A stretch of DNA of 64,000 nucleotides, taken from the NCBI GenBank assembly GCA_964019695.1, contig OZ026526.1, positions 6,405,254 to 6,469,253 on the forward strand, in the 5' to 3' direction. The position numbers and the translations under genes were made by a program. Under the pieces are notes generated by a model. The model did not search any database. It saw only the letters and a program-made list of their open reading frames with translations, and had not been told where the DNA came from. This DNA comes from Loripinus fragilis (lineage: Eukaryota; Mollusca; Bivalvia; Lucinida; Lucinidae). This document shows, piece by piece, positions 32,404 through 46,288 of the stretch (position 1 is the stretch's first letter; the number at the start of each line of letters is the position of its first letter).

Positions 32404-35400
32404 GAAACGTTTTGATACATGATTAATCCATTAATATCTTCAATTATTATATGACTTTTGAGATCGCCAAATTGAGATACTTTATATTGATATTGTACTA
32501 AGTACTAAGCGGAAATTTATGCGCATCCTATGTATAGCAACCGTTGCGTGTACATGTACCACAATGGCTATACATAAGGTACAATATTATTTAAAGTGGA
32601 TTCCCAGACTCACCAGGCACGAATTAAATATTAATGAGCCAGCTCACGAGAATTTGGTACCTATCATATAGGCGATCAGCGAAGGCTCTGACGAGTCTGT
32701 GAATCTCACGCAGGATCGTAAGGGCATTTGTTACTCGCATACATAAAGTATCGAAGTAGATGAAGGCTGAAATAAACTTTTAGGACTCTAGCTCCACTGG
32801 TTAGCTGTGCATGTGGGTTAGAAGAGAGTCTTGCGCATACGTAGGACAGACCAAAATCTCATGCGCTGGTCATATGTGATAATATGCAAGGCGATGCATA
32901 TGCTTTAATATCCACTTTCCTACATAAGGATTAAACAGCTAGATGCAATGAAAATAGTTATCATCACAGTATATGATCAGCTATTCTTTTTACGGGCATG
33001 CACAGTTATCCAGTAGGGCTGAATCTGTGTTCTTGTTATACGTACTGTGCGTGTATGGGTAGATTTGTTGAGTCCATGCAGATGTGCAGGCTCGTTCGAC
33101 CCTTTGCTTATCGCCCAAAAGCAATGAAGCAATGAAAATTTAGAACCCATCTTTTGCGTGTCCAGCGATGCCTCCACTTCCTCTATTCATCTACAATTTC
33201 TCTACAACGCATTCTCTGGTCTCACAATATTGGCATCGTCACAAGAAAGCCAGATTTGGTTGTATGCTCATAACAAAGGCACAGACCAGTGTGCGCATCC
33301 ATGCAGACTGTTCTGCGCTTTTGTTCTTTACGATTTGTAGGTATAGTATCCGAACTTATACATGAACTATTTCAGTTTCTACATACTATGCTCTGAAACT
33401 ATGCAAGCTGGATTAAGCTTTATGTTGTTGTAACCAGAATGACACTTTTTCTCATGATGTGACCCATATCTGCTTAGTATTTCTTAGACATAAATGCATA
33501 ACGACCATTATATTTGGTGTTAACTGTCATCTACCACCATACTTTTCGCATGTAATCTATGAAGACTCGAACGAGACTGTGCAGAAGTGCACTCTCGTTC
33601 AGAAACGTGCGTTACTGTAACGCACGTTTCTGAACGAGAGTGAACTTCTGGACAGTCTTGTTCTAATCGCATGTGTTGCCTATGGGCTATGAACTTTCTG
33701 TGTGATTTAAGTCATCGCATGTGTCGCCCATGAGCTTTGACCTTTCTTGTACGATAGTAGTTCCACTAGCATGTGTCGCCCATGGGCTATGAACTTCTCA
33801 CGAGAATAAAGTTCTACTCGCCTGTGTCGCCCATGAACTATGAACTTTTTGTGCGATATTAGTTCATAATCACATGAGTCGCCCATGAGCTATAAACTTT
33901 CTTTGGATACCCTAGTTCCCAGTTCTAGTCACATGGGTTTCCCATGAGCTAATAACTTCCTCGTATGCGTTAAGTTCTAATCAAATGTGAAGCCCATGCG
34001 CTTTGAACTTTCTTGTCAGATTTTGGTTCTTATCGCATGTATCGCCCATGAGCTATGAACTTTCTTGTGAGAATTTAGTTCTTTCCCACGTATCACCCAC
34101 GAGTGACGGACTTTCTTATGAGATTTTAGTTCTGATCACATGCGTCGCCCATGCGCTATCTATGAAATTTGTTGTGAGATTTTATTTCAAATTGCATGTG
34201 TGAATTTTCTTGCGATATTTTTTTTTTTCAAATCACACGCTGAGCCCATGAGCAATGAACTTTCTTGTAAGATTTTGTTCTTAATTCTAGTCGCATTTGT
34301 AGCCCATGAGCTATGAACTTTCCCTTGAGGTTTTAGTTCTTTTTACATGATGATGTGTAGCCAATTAACTATGAACTTTTTTTTATGAGATTTTAGTTTT
34401 AATTGCATGGGTCGTCCATGAGATTTGAGTTTTTCTTGTGAGATTTTAGTTTAGTCGCATGCTCATGGTTATGAGGTCGTAAGGTTGTAGTTCTACATAA
34501 AATTGCAAGTGAAAACCATGCGCTATGAGCTTTTTGAGTGAAATTTTAGTTCAAACGCATTTGTTGCCCATGAGCTCTAAGATTCTTCTGATAAAATTTA
34601 GTTTTAGACGCATGTACAGCATATGTGCAAGAGCTTTCTCGCGAGAAAATCAGTTCTAGTTGCATGCGTAGTCATTGAGCTATGAGATTTCTCATGAGAT
34701 TTTACTTGTATCGCATGTGTCGCCAACTAGTTATGAGCTCTTTTGTAGGATTTTAGTTCTAGTCGCATGTGTCAACCATGAGCTTTGAGGTTAATCGTGA
34801 GAATTAAGTTCAATCACATGTGTCTCTCACGAACATTTGCACATACTTACCAGTCACAAATGTAATATTATTGGGCAAGCTGACGAGATTTTGGCACATA
34901 TCATATAACCCAGCAATGAAGGCTCAGGCGAGCCTGCGCAATACGCGTTCTCGCCATAGCCTTCACAGCTCGCATACACAAAGTATGGTTGTAGATGAAC
35001 ACACAGACAACAGTTAAGCCATTATTCCCACTAGATACGCCAGCAGGAACGTTAGGAGGCGGCTTTTGCGCATATGAGATCAGCATAAAAATGTCGTGTT
35101 CTAGCCCAAGATACCACAGTGTGAGTGATCTTGCATCATCAAGTGTTCGTACAGTTACGGAATTCAACGGGGGTCAGACCAGCGTCCATCGTTGTCATGG
35201 CAGTTGACAAAATAGTCCACACAAAGATGATTTTGTTTTCATCAGCATAACAAACATACACCAATGCTTAGTCAGGGGCAAGTTTAATGTCCAAAAGAGC
35301 ACCCATTCACTAAGTATAGGACACAGATACTGCGATTTACATTTTTAAAGTTACTATTTTCGTGGGCTACCAAACCGGATGTTTTGCTTTGTCAAAATGA

Positions 35401-37032
35401 AAGAAACACAAGCACAGCTTTACAAAAAACATGCCTAACAAAAATACCACAAACATACATCACATACAATTTCATGGCGTCAAGAGGATAAAATAACAGA
35501 ATCACACAGACTGATAAAGACATCCAAATAAAGCAAGAACTAAACAAGAAAAGCAGCAACCTGTTGCTACTTTCTTCACGAGGGGACGGGGAGTGACTGC
35601 CAAACTTTTGATGCACAGCTAGTTTGGGCCTGTGCCACCACATATGTGCTGTAGATAGATGCGTTGCAAGTGAAAATGCAGTGTGATAATAACTATGGTC
35701 ATAGTGAAGAGCCTTGGTGAACGCTACAGTCTCTTTGATGGAACACTTAATATGGAACTGTCCTGCTTGTACTTTAAGAGGTTGCTGGTCAAACTTTCCA
35801 TGAAAAGAATGGATTTCTGTCCTTGAAGATTGTTTTCATCATTGCAAAGAGTGCAGACCCTGGTGAAATATCGCATCATGTGCCATTTCATCAAGGCCTT
35901 TACTGTTTGTTAAAGTACCTGTTATGGAAAGAACTTAAGGTCTACAACATCATGACATGTAGAAAATGCAAAACATTTGCAATTGCTAAATATTGCTCTC
36001 TTGTAAATTCTATGAGAGTGTAACAATGATATAGAATTATCAATGGCATTGCACAAAGTGTATTGTTTTAGATAAGATGTCAGCTCATCATTGAAAGTAT
36101 TGGTTAAGTGCATGTTGGTTTCTCCCATACTGCTTTGTAAAGTTTTCCATAGAAATTCATAAATGTATATTTAGCCATGCTGCAATACACCAGTACTGAC
36201 TGACTCAGCTTCACAAACCTTTTCTGAAATCACATCTACTGGATTATGCAGTTTTAGTTGACTTGTAGTTTGAATAAATTGTTTTGCACGATTCTATAGA
36301 AATGGATACCTACGCTACTTATCTACCCCTGATTACCAGTACTGACTGGCAGGTTTTACCCCTGAACTAGATCCCGACCTTAACCCCCCCCCCCCACCCA
36401 TATCAATGTCCAAACCAACTCTGGGAGCCGAGAGGGAGTAGAAAAAAAAATAAAAGAAAAAAAATGAAAAGAAAAAAAGAAAAAAGGGAGCTATCTTTGC
36501 GAATCCTCTCTAGGAGGAATTCGCTTGTTGACGAGCCAGCATGAAAACATGACTCGTGGTGCATAACACCTAGAGGAAACAAACTTAAAATGGTCAACTT
36601 AAGCAAGGTTATGAATAAAACATATATTAAACATGTATGGTTTTTGTTAAATAAGAAAATATCGCTATAGTTTCCGGAGAAGAATGCTTTGTTTATTTGT
36701 AGATACATACTTTACACAAAATGGAACTTAAACATTGAGATAATGCCATTTGGCTAATTGACCAAATATTACTGTTTTTCCTAAATGAGGTTAATTTCTA
36801 TATCATCAAAAGTAATGACCCTTGAACACCAATCTGCGACTTAAAGGAATGTTAATCCTATAGATTAATGAGACCAAATAGCTGAGGGGTCTAAATGGTT
36901 TTCACCAGAACATCTATAGGACATTCCCCTGTGGGTTCGAAACCTACCAGATCCTGATTTATAAAAAAAATATTTTTATTATATTTTTATTAATATTAAC
37001 TTAAATTTTTTTTTTGATAATCTGAAAATTTT
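32404..37032 (+). repeat. Macrosatellite unit 6
   Basis: 4,629 bp. Shorter than most units because of a 13-bp loss near 32895 (GCGATGCATATGC for GCGATGTGGGCTTTTTATGC followed by ATATGC), shared with units 7 and 8. Also shares GTAAGGGCATTTG and CTTTAATATCC with unit 7. Palindrome at 33590-33642; tRNA-like segment from 36879. Confidence 0.95.
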
Positions 37033-40000
37033 GAAACGTTTTGATACATGATTAATCCATTAATATCTTCAATTATTATATGACTTTTGAGATCGCCAAA
37101 TTGAGATACTTTATATTGATATTGTACTAAGTACTAAGCGGAAATTTATGCGCATCCTATGTATAGCAACCGTTGCGTGTACATGTACCACAATGGCTAT
37201 ACATAAGGTACAATATTATTTAAAGTGGATTCCCAGACTCACCAGGCACGAATTAAATATTAATGAGCCAGCTCACGAGAATTTGGTACCTATCATATAG
37301 GCGATCAGCGAAGGCTCTGACGAGTCTGTGAATCTCACGCAGGATCGTAAGGGCATTTGTTACTCGCATACATAAAGTATCGAAGTAGATGAAGGCTGAA
37401 ATAAACTTTTAGGACTCTAGCTCCACTGGTTAGCTGTGCATGTTGGTTAGAAGAGAGTCTTGCGCATACGTAGGACAGACCAAAATCTCATGCGCTGGTC
37501 ATATGTGATAATATGCAAGGCGATGCATTTGCTTTAATATCCACTTTCCTACATAAGGATTAAACAGCTAGATGCAATGAAAATAGTTATCATCACAGTA
37601 TATGATCAGCTATTCTTTTTACGGGCATGCACAGTTATCCAGTAGGGCTGAATCTGTGTTCTTGTTATACGTACTGTGCGTGTATGGGTAGATTTGTTGA
37701 GTCCATGCAGATGTGCAGGCTCGTTCGACCCTTTGCTTATCGCCCAAAAGCAATGAAGCAATGAAAATTTAGAACCCATCTTTTGCGTGTCCAGCGATGC
37801 CTCCACTTCCTCTATTCATCTACAATTTCTCTACAACGCATTCTCTGGTCTCACAATATTGGCATCGTCACAAGAAAGCCAGATTTGGTTGTATGCTCAT
37901 AACAAAGGCACAGACCAGTGTGCGCATCCATGCAGACTGTTCTGCGCTTTTGTTCTTTACGATTTGTAGGTATAGTATCCGAACTTATACATGAACTATT
38001 TCAGTTTCTACATACTATGCTCTGAAACTATGCAAGCTGGATTAAGCTTTATGTTGTTGTAACCAGAATGACACTTTTTCTCATGATGTGACCCATATCT
38101 GCTTAGTATTTCTTAGACATAAATGCATAACGACCATTATATTTGGTGTTAACTTTCATCTACCACCATACTTTTCGCATGTAATCTATGAAGACTCGAA
38201 CGAGACTGTGCAGAAGTGCACTCTCGTTCAGAAACGTGCGTTACTGTAACGCACGTTTCTGAACGAGAGTGAACTTCTGGACAGTCTTGTTCTAATCGCA
38301 TGTGTTGCCTATGGGCTATGAACTTTCTGTGTGATTTAAGTCATCGCATGTGTCGCCCATGAGCTTTGACCTTTCTTGTACGATAGTAGTTCCACTAGCA
38401 TGTGTCGCCCATGGGCTATGAACTTCTCACGAGAATAAAGTTCTACTCGCCTGTGTCGCCCATGAACTATGAACTTTTTGTGCGATATTAGTTCATAATC
38501 ACATGAGTCGCCCATGAGCTATAAACTTTCTTTGGATACCCTAGTTCCCAGTTCTAGTCACATGGGTTTCCCATGAGCTAATAACTTCCTCGTATGCGTT
38601 AAGTTCTAATCAAATGTGAAGCCCATGCGCTTTGAACTTTCTTGTCAGATTTTGGTTCTTATCGCATGTATCGCCCATGAGCTATGAACTTTCTTGTGAG
38701 AATTTAGTTCTTTCCCACGTATCACCCACGAGTGACGGACTTTCTTATGAGATTTTAGTTCTGATCACATGCGTCGCCCATGCGCTATCTATGAAATTTG
38801 TTGTGAGATTTTATTTCAAATTGCATGTGTGAATTTTCTTGCGATATTTTTTTTTTTTCAAATCACACGCTGAGCCCATGAGCAATGAACTTTCTTGTAA
38901 GATTTTGTTCTTAATTCTAGTCGCATTTGTAGCCCATGAGCTATGAACTTTCCCTTGAGGTTTTAGTTCTTTTTACATGATGATGTGTAGCCAATTAACT
39001 ATGAACTTTTTTTATGAGATTTTAGTTTTAATTGCATGGGTCGTCCATGAGATTTGAGTTTTTCTTGTGAGATTTTAGTTCTAGTCGCATGCTCATGGTT
39101 ATGAGGTCGTAAGGTTGTAGTTCTACATTAAATTGCAAGTAAAAACCATGCGCTATGAGCTTTTTGAGTGAAATTTTAGTTCAAACGCATTTGTTGCCCA
39201 TGAGCTCTAAGATTCTTCTGATAAAATTTAGTTTTAGACGCATGTACAGCATATGTGCAAGAGTTTTCTCGCGAGAAAATTAGTTCTAGTTGCATGCGTA
39301 GTCATTGAGCTATGAGATTTCTCATGAGATTTTACTTGTATCGCATGTGTCGCCAACTAGTTATGAGCTCTTTTGTAGGATTTTAGTTCTAGTCGCATGT
39401 GTCAACCATGAGCTTTGAGGTTAATCGTGAGAATTAAGTTCAATCACATGTGTCTCTCACGAACATTTGCACATACTTACCAGTCACAAATGTAATATTA
39501 TTGGGCAAGCTGACGAGATTTTGGCACATATCATATAACCCAGCAATGAAGGCTCAGGCGAGCCTGCGCAATACGCGTTCTCGCCATAGCCTTCACAGCT
39601 CGCATACACAAAGTATGGTTGTAGATGAACACACAGACAACAGTTAAGCCATTATTCCCACTAGATACGCCAGCAGGAACGTTAGGAGGCGGCTTTTGCG
39701 CATATGAGATCAGCATAAAAATGTCGTGTTCTAGCCCAAGATACCACAGTGTGAGTGATCTTGCATCATCAAGTGTTCGTACAGTTACGGAATTCAACGG
39801 GGGTCAGACCAGCGTCCATCGTTGTCATGGCAGTTGACAAAATAGTCCACACAAAGATGATTTTGTTTTCATCAGCATAACAAACATACACCAATGCTTA
39901 GTCAGGGGCAAGTTTAATGTCCAAAAGAGCACCCATTCACTAAGTATAGGACACAGATACTGCGATTTACATTTTTAAAGGTACTATTTTCGTGGGCTAC

Positions 40001-41660
40001 CAAACCGGATGGTTTGCTTTGTCAAAATGAAAGAAACACAAGCACAGCTTTACAAAAAACATGCCTAACAAAAATACCACAAACATACATCACATACAAT
40101 TTCATGGCGTCAAGAGGATAAAATAACAGAATCACACAGACTGATAAAGACATCCAAATAAAGCAAGAACTAAACAAGAAAAGCAGCAACCTGTTGCTAC
40201 TTTCTTCACGAGGGGACGGGGAGTGACTGCCAAACTTTTGATGCACAGCTAGTTTGGGCCTGTGCCACCACATATGTGCTGTAGATAGATGCGTTGCAAG
40301 TGAAAATGCAGTGTGATAATAACTATGGTCATAGTGAAGAGCCTTGGTGAACGCTACAGTCTCTTTGATGGAACACTTAATATGGAACTGTCCTGCTTGT
40401 ACTTTAAGAGGTTGCTGGTCAAACTTTCCATGAAAAGAATGGATTTCTGTCCTTGAAGATTGTTTTCATCATTGCAAAGAGTGCAGACCCTGGTGAAATA
40501 TCGCATCATGTGCCATTTCATCAAGGCCTTTACTGTTTGTTAAAGTACCTGTTATGGAAAGAACTTAAGGTCTACAACATCATGACATGTAGAAAATGCA
40601 AAACATTTGCAATTGCTAAATATTGCTCTCTTGTAAATTCTATGAGAGTGTAACAATGATATAGAATTATCAATGGCATTGCACAAAGTGTATTGTTTTA
40701 GATAAGATGTCAGCTCATCATTGAAAGTATTGGTTAAGTGCATGTTGGTTTCTCCCATACTGCTTTGTAAAGTTTTCCATAGAAATTCATAAATGTATAT
40801 TTAGCCATGCTGCAATACACCAGTACTGACTGACTCAGCTTCACAAACCTTTTCTGAAATCACATCTACTGGATTATGCAGTTTTAGTTGACTTGTAGTT
40901 TGAATAAATTGTTTTGCACGATTCTATAGAAATGGATACCTACGCTACTTATCTACCCCTGATTACCAGTACTGACTGGCAGGTTTTACCCCTGAACTAG
41001 ATCCCGACCTTAACCCCCCCCCCACCCATATCAATGTCCAAACCAACTCTGGGAGCCGAGAGGGAGTAGAAAAAAAATAAAAGAAAAAAAATGAAAAGAA
41101 AAAAAGAAAAAAGGGAGCTATCTTTGTGAATCCTCTCTAGGAGGAATTCGCTTGTTGACGAGCCAGCATGAAAACATGACTCGTGGTGCATAACACCTAG
41201 AGGAAACAAACTTAAAATGGTCAACTTAAGCAAGGTTATGAATAAAACATATATTAAACATGTATGGTTTTTGTTAAATAAGAAAATATCGCTATAGTTT
41301 CCGGAGAAGAATGCTTTGTTTATTTGTAGATACATACTTTACACAAAATGGAACTTAAACATTGAGATAATGCCATTTGGCTAATTGACCAAATATTACT
41401 GTTTTTCCTAAATGAGGTTAATTTCTATATCATCAAAAGTAATGACCCTTGAACACCAATCTGCGACTTAAAGGAATGTTAATCCTATAGATTAATGAGA
41501 CCAAATAGCTGAGGGGTCTAAATGGTTTTCACCAGAACATCTATAGGACATTCCCCTGTGGGTTCGAAACCTACCAGATCCTGATTTATAAAAAAAATAT
41601 TTTTATTATATTTCTATTAATATTAACTTAATTTTTTTTTTTTGATAATCTGAAAATTTT
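37033..41660 (+). repeat. Macrosatellite unit 7
   Basis: 4,628 bp. Carries the 13-bp loss. Private states include CTACATTAAATTGC near 39123, GAGTTTTCTCGC near 39262 and GGATGGTTTGC near 40008. Palindrome at 38219-38271; tRNA-like segment from 41506. Confidence 0.95.
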
Positions 41661-44600
41661 GAAACGTTTTAATACATGATTAATCCATTAATATCTTCAA
41701 TTATTATATGACTTTTGAGATCGCCAAATTGAGATACTTTATATTGATATTGTACTAAGTACTAAGCGGAAATTTATGCGCATCCTATGTATAGCAACCG
41801 TTGCGTGTACATGTACCACAATGGCTATACATAAGGTACAATATTATTTAAAGTGGATTCCCAGACTCACCAGGCACGAATTAAATATTAATGAGCCAGC
41901 TCACGAGAATTTGGTACCTATCATATAGGCGATCAGCGAAGGCTCTGACGAGTCTGTGAATCTCACGCAGGATCGTAAGAGCATTTGTTACTCGCATACA
42001 TAAAGTATCGAAGTAGATGAAGGCTGAAATAAACTTTTAGGACTCTAGCTCCACTGGTTAGCTGTGCATGTGGGTTAGAAGAGAGTCTTGCGCATACGTA
42101 GGACAGACCAAAATCTCATGCGCTGGTCATATGTGATAATATGCAAGGCGATGCATATGCTTAAATATCCACTTTCCTACATAAGGATTAAACAGCTAGA
42201 TGCAATGAAAATAGTTATCATCACAGTATATGATCAGCTATTCTTTTTACGGGCATGCACAGTTATCCAGTAGGGCTGAATCTGTGTTCTTGTTATACGT
42301 ACTGTGCGTGTATGGGTAGATTTGTTGAGTCCATGCAGATGTGCAGGCTCGTTCGACCCTTTGCTTATCGCCCAAAAGCAATGAAGCAATGAAAATTTAG
42401 AACCCATCTTTTGCGTGTCCAGCGATGCCTCCACTTCCTCTATTCATCTACAATTTCTCTACAACGCATTCTCTGGTCTCACAATATTGGCATCGTCACA
42501 AGAAAGCCAGATTTGGTTGTATGCTCATAACAAAGGCACAGACCAGTGTGCGCATCCATGCAGACTGTTCTGCGCTTTTGTTCTTTACGATTTGTAGGTA
42601 TAGTATCCGAACTTATACATGAACTATTTCAGTTTCTACATACTATGCTCTGAAACTATGCAGGCTGGATTAAGCTTTATGTTGTTGTAACCAGAATGAC
42701 ACTTTTTCTCATGATGTGACCCATATCTGCTTAGTATTTCTTAGACATAAATGCATAACGACCATTATATTTGGTGTTAACTTTCATCTACCACCATACT
42801 TTTCGCATGTAATCTATGAAGACTCGAACGAGACTGTGCAGAAGTGCACTCTCGTTCAGAAACGTGCGTTACTGTAACGCACGTTTCTGAACGAGAGTGA
42901 ACTTCTGGACAGTCTTGTTCTAATCGCATGTGTTGCCTATGGGCTATGACCTTTCTGTGTGATTTAAGTCATCGCATGTGTCGCCCATGAGCTTTGACCT
43001 TTCTTGTACGATAGTAGTTCCACTAGCATGTGTCGCCCATGGGCTATGAACTTCTCACGAGAATAAAGTTCTACTCGCCTGTGTCGCCCATGAACTATGA
43101 ACTTTTTGTGCGATATTAGTTCATAATCACATGAGTCGCCCATGAGCTATAAACTTTCTTTGGATACCCTAGTTCCCAGTTCTAGTCACATGGGTTTCCC
43201 ATGAGCTAATAACTTCCTCGTATGCGTTAAGTTCTAATCAAATGTGAAGCCCATGCGCTTTGAACTTTCTTGTCAGATTTTGGTTCTTATCGCATGTATC
43301 GCCCATGAGCTATGAACTTTCTTGTGAGAATTTAGTTCTTTCCCACGTATCACCCACGAGTGACGGACTTTCTTATGAGATTTTAGTTCTGATCACATGC
43401 GTCGCCCATGCGCTATCTATGAAATTTGTTGTGAGATTTTATTTCAAATTGCATGTGTGAATTTTCTTGCGATATTTTTTTTTTCAAATCACACGCTGAG
43501 CCCATGAGCAATGAACTTTCTTGTAAGATTTTGTTCTTAATTCTAGTCGCATTTGTAGCCCATGAGCTATGAACTTTCCCTTGAGGTTTTAGTTCTTTTT
43601 ACATGATGATGTGTAGCCACTTAACTATGAACTTTTTTTTATGAGATTTTAGTTTTAATTGCATGGGTCGTCCATGAGATTTGAGTTTTTCTTGTGAGAT
43701 TTTAGTTCTAGTCGCATGCTCATGGTTATGAGGTCGTAAGGTTGTAGTTCTACATAAAATTGCAAGTGAAAACCATGCGCTATGAGCTTTTTGAGTGAAA
43801 TTTTAGTTCAAACGCATTTGTTGCCCATGAGCTCTAAGATTCTTCTGATAAAATTTAGTTTTAGACGCATGTACAGCATATGTGCAAGAGCTTTCTCGCG
43901 AGAAAATTAGTTCTAGTTGCATGCGTAGTCATTGAGCTATGAGATTTCTCATGAGATTTTACTTGTATCGCATGTGTCGCCAACTAGTTATGAGCTCTTT
44001 TGTAGGATTTTAGTTCTAGTCGCATGTGTCAACCATGAGCTTTGAGGTTAATCGTGAGAATTAAGTTCAATCACATGTGTCTCTCACGAACATTTGCACA
44101 TACTTACCAGTCACAAATGTAATATTATTGGGCAAGCTGACGAGATTTTGGCACATATCATATAACCCAGCAATGAAGGCTCAGGCGAGCCTGCGCAATA
44201 CGCGTTCTCTCCATAGCCTTCACAGCTCGCATACACAAAGTATGGTTGTAGATGAACACACAGACAACAGTTAAGCCATTATTCCCACTAGATACGCCAG
44301 CAGGAACGTTAGGAGGCGGCTTTTGCGCATATGAGATCAGCATAAAAATGTCGTGTTCTAGCCCAAGATACCACAGTGTGAGTGATCTTGCATCATCAAG
44401 TGTTCGTACAGTTACGGAATTCAACGGGGGTCAGACCAGCGTCCATCGTTGTCATGGCAGTTGACAAAATAGTCCACACAAAGATGATTTTGTTTTCATC
44501 AGCATAACAAACATACACCAATGCTTAGTCAGGGGCAAGTTTAATGTCCAAAAGAGCACCCATTCACTAAGTATAGGACACAGATACTGCGATTTACATT

Positions 44601-46288
44601 TTTAAAGGTACTATTTTCGTGGGCTACCAAACCGGATGTTTTGCTTTGTCAAAATGAAAGAAACACAAGCACAGCTTTACAAAAAACATGCCTAACAAAA
44701 ATACCACAAACATACATCACATACAATTTCATGGCGTCAAGAGGATAAAATAACAGAATCACACAGACTGATAAAGACATCCAAATAAAGCAAGAACTAA
44801 ACAAGAAAAGCAGCAACCTGTTGCTACTTTCTTCACGATGGGACGGGGAGTGACTGCCAAACTTTTGATGCACAGCTAGTTTGGGCCTGTGCCACCACAT
44901 ATGTGCTGTAGATAGATGCGTTGCAAGTGAAAATGCAGTGTGATAATAACTATGGTCATAGTGAAGAGCCTTGGTGAACGCTACAGTCTCTTTGATGGAA
45001 CACTTAATATGGAACTGTCCTGCTTGTACTTTAAGAGGTTGCTGGTCAAACTTTCCATGAAAAGAATGGATTTATGTCCTTGAAGATTGTTTTCATCATT
45101 GCAAAGAGTGCAGACCCTGGTGAAATATCGCATCATGTGCCATTTCATCAAGGCCTTTACTGTTTGTTAAAGTACCTGTTATGGAAAGAACTTAAGGTCT
45201 ACAACATTATGACATGTAGAAAATGCAAAACATTTGCAATTGCTAAATATTGCTCTCTTGTAAATTCTATGAGAGTGTAACAATGATATAGAATTGTCAA
45301 TGGCATTGCACAAAGAGTATTGTTTTAGATAAGATGTCAGCTCATCATTGAAAGTATTGGTTAAGTGCATGTTGGTTTCTCCCATACTGCTTTGTAAAGT
45401 TTTCCATAGAAATTCATAAAAGTATATTTAGCCATGCTGCAATACACCAGTACTGACTGACTCAGCTTCACAAACCTTTTCTGAAATCACATCTATTGGA
45501 TTATGCAGTTTTAGTTGACTTGTAGTTTGAATAAATTGTTTTGCAGGATTCTATAGAAAAGGTTACCTACGCTACTTATCTACCCCTGATTACCAGTACT
45601 GACTGGCAGGTTTTACCCCTGAACTAGATCCCAACCTTAACCCCCCCCCCCACCCATATCAATGTCCAAACCAACTCTGGGAGCCAAGAGGGAGCAGAAA
45701 AAAAATAAAAGAAAAAAAAATGAAAAGAAAAAAAGAAAAAAGGGAGCTATCTTTGCGAATCCTCCCTAGGAGGAATTCGCTTGTTGACGAGCCAGCATGA
45801 AAACATGACTCGTGGTGCATAACACCTAGAGGAAACAAACTTAAAATGGTCAACTTAAGCAAAGTTATGAATAAAACATATATTAAACATGTATGGTTTT
45901 TGTTAAATAAGAAAATATCGCTATAGTTTCCGGAGAAGAATGCTTTGTTTATTTGTAGATACATACTTTACACAGAATGGAACTTAAACATTGGGATAAT
46001 GCCATTTGGCTAATTGAACAAATATTACTGTTTTTCCTTAATGAGGTTAATTTCTATATCATCAAAAGTAATGACCCTTGAACACCAATCTGCGACTTAA
46101 AGGAATGTTAATCCTATAGATTAATGAGACCAAATAGCTGAGGGGTCTAAATGGTTTTCACCAGAACATCTATAGGACATTCCCCTGTGGGTTCGAAACC
46201 TACCAGATCCTGATTTATAAAAAAAATATTTTTATTATATTTTTATTAATATTAACTTAAAATTTTTTTTTGATAATCTGAAAATTTT
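41661..46288 (+). repeat. Macrosatellite unit 8
   Basis: 4,628 bp. The first half carries the 13-bp loss shared with units 6 and 7. The last third has a different variant set shared with unit 9: GATTTATGTCC, TTGCAGGATTC, GAGCCAAGAGG, GAACAAATATT and TTCCTTAATGAG. Palindrome at 42847-42899; tRNA-like segment from 46135. Confidence 0.95.
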
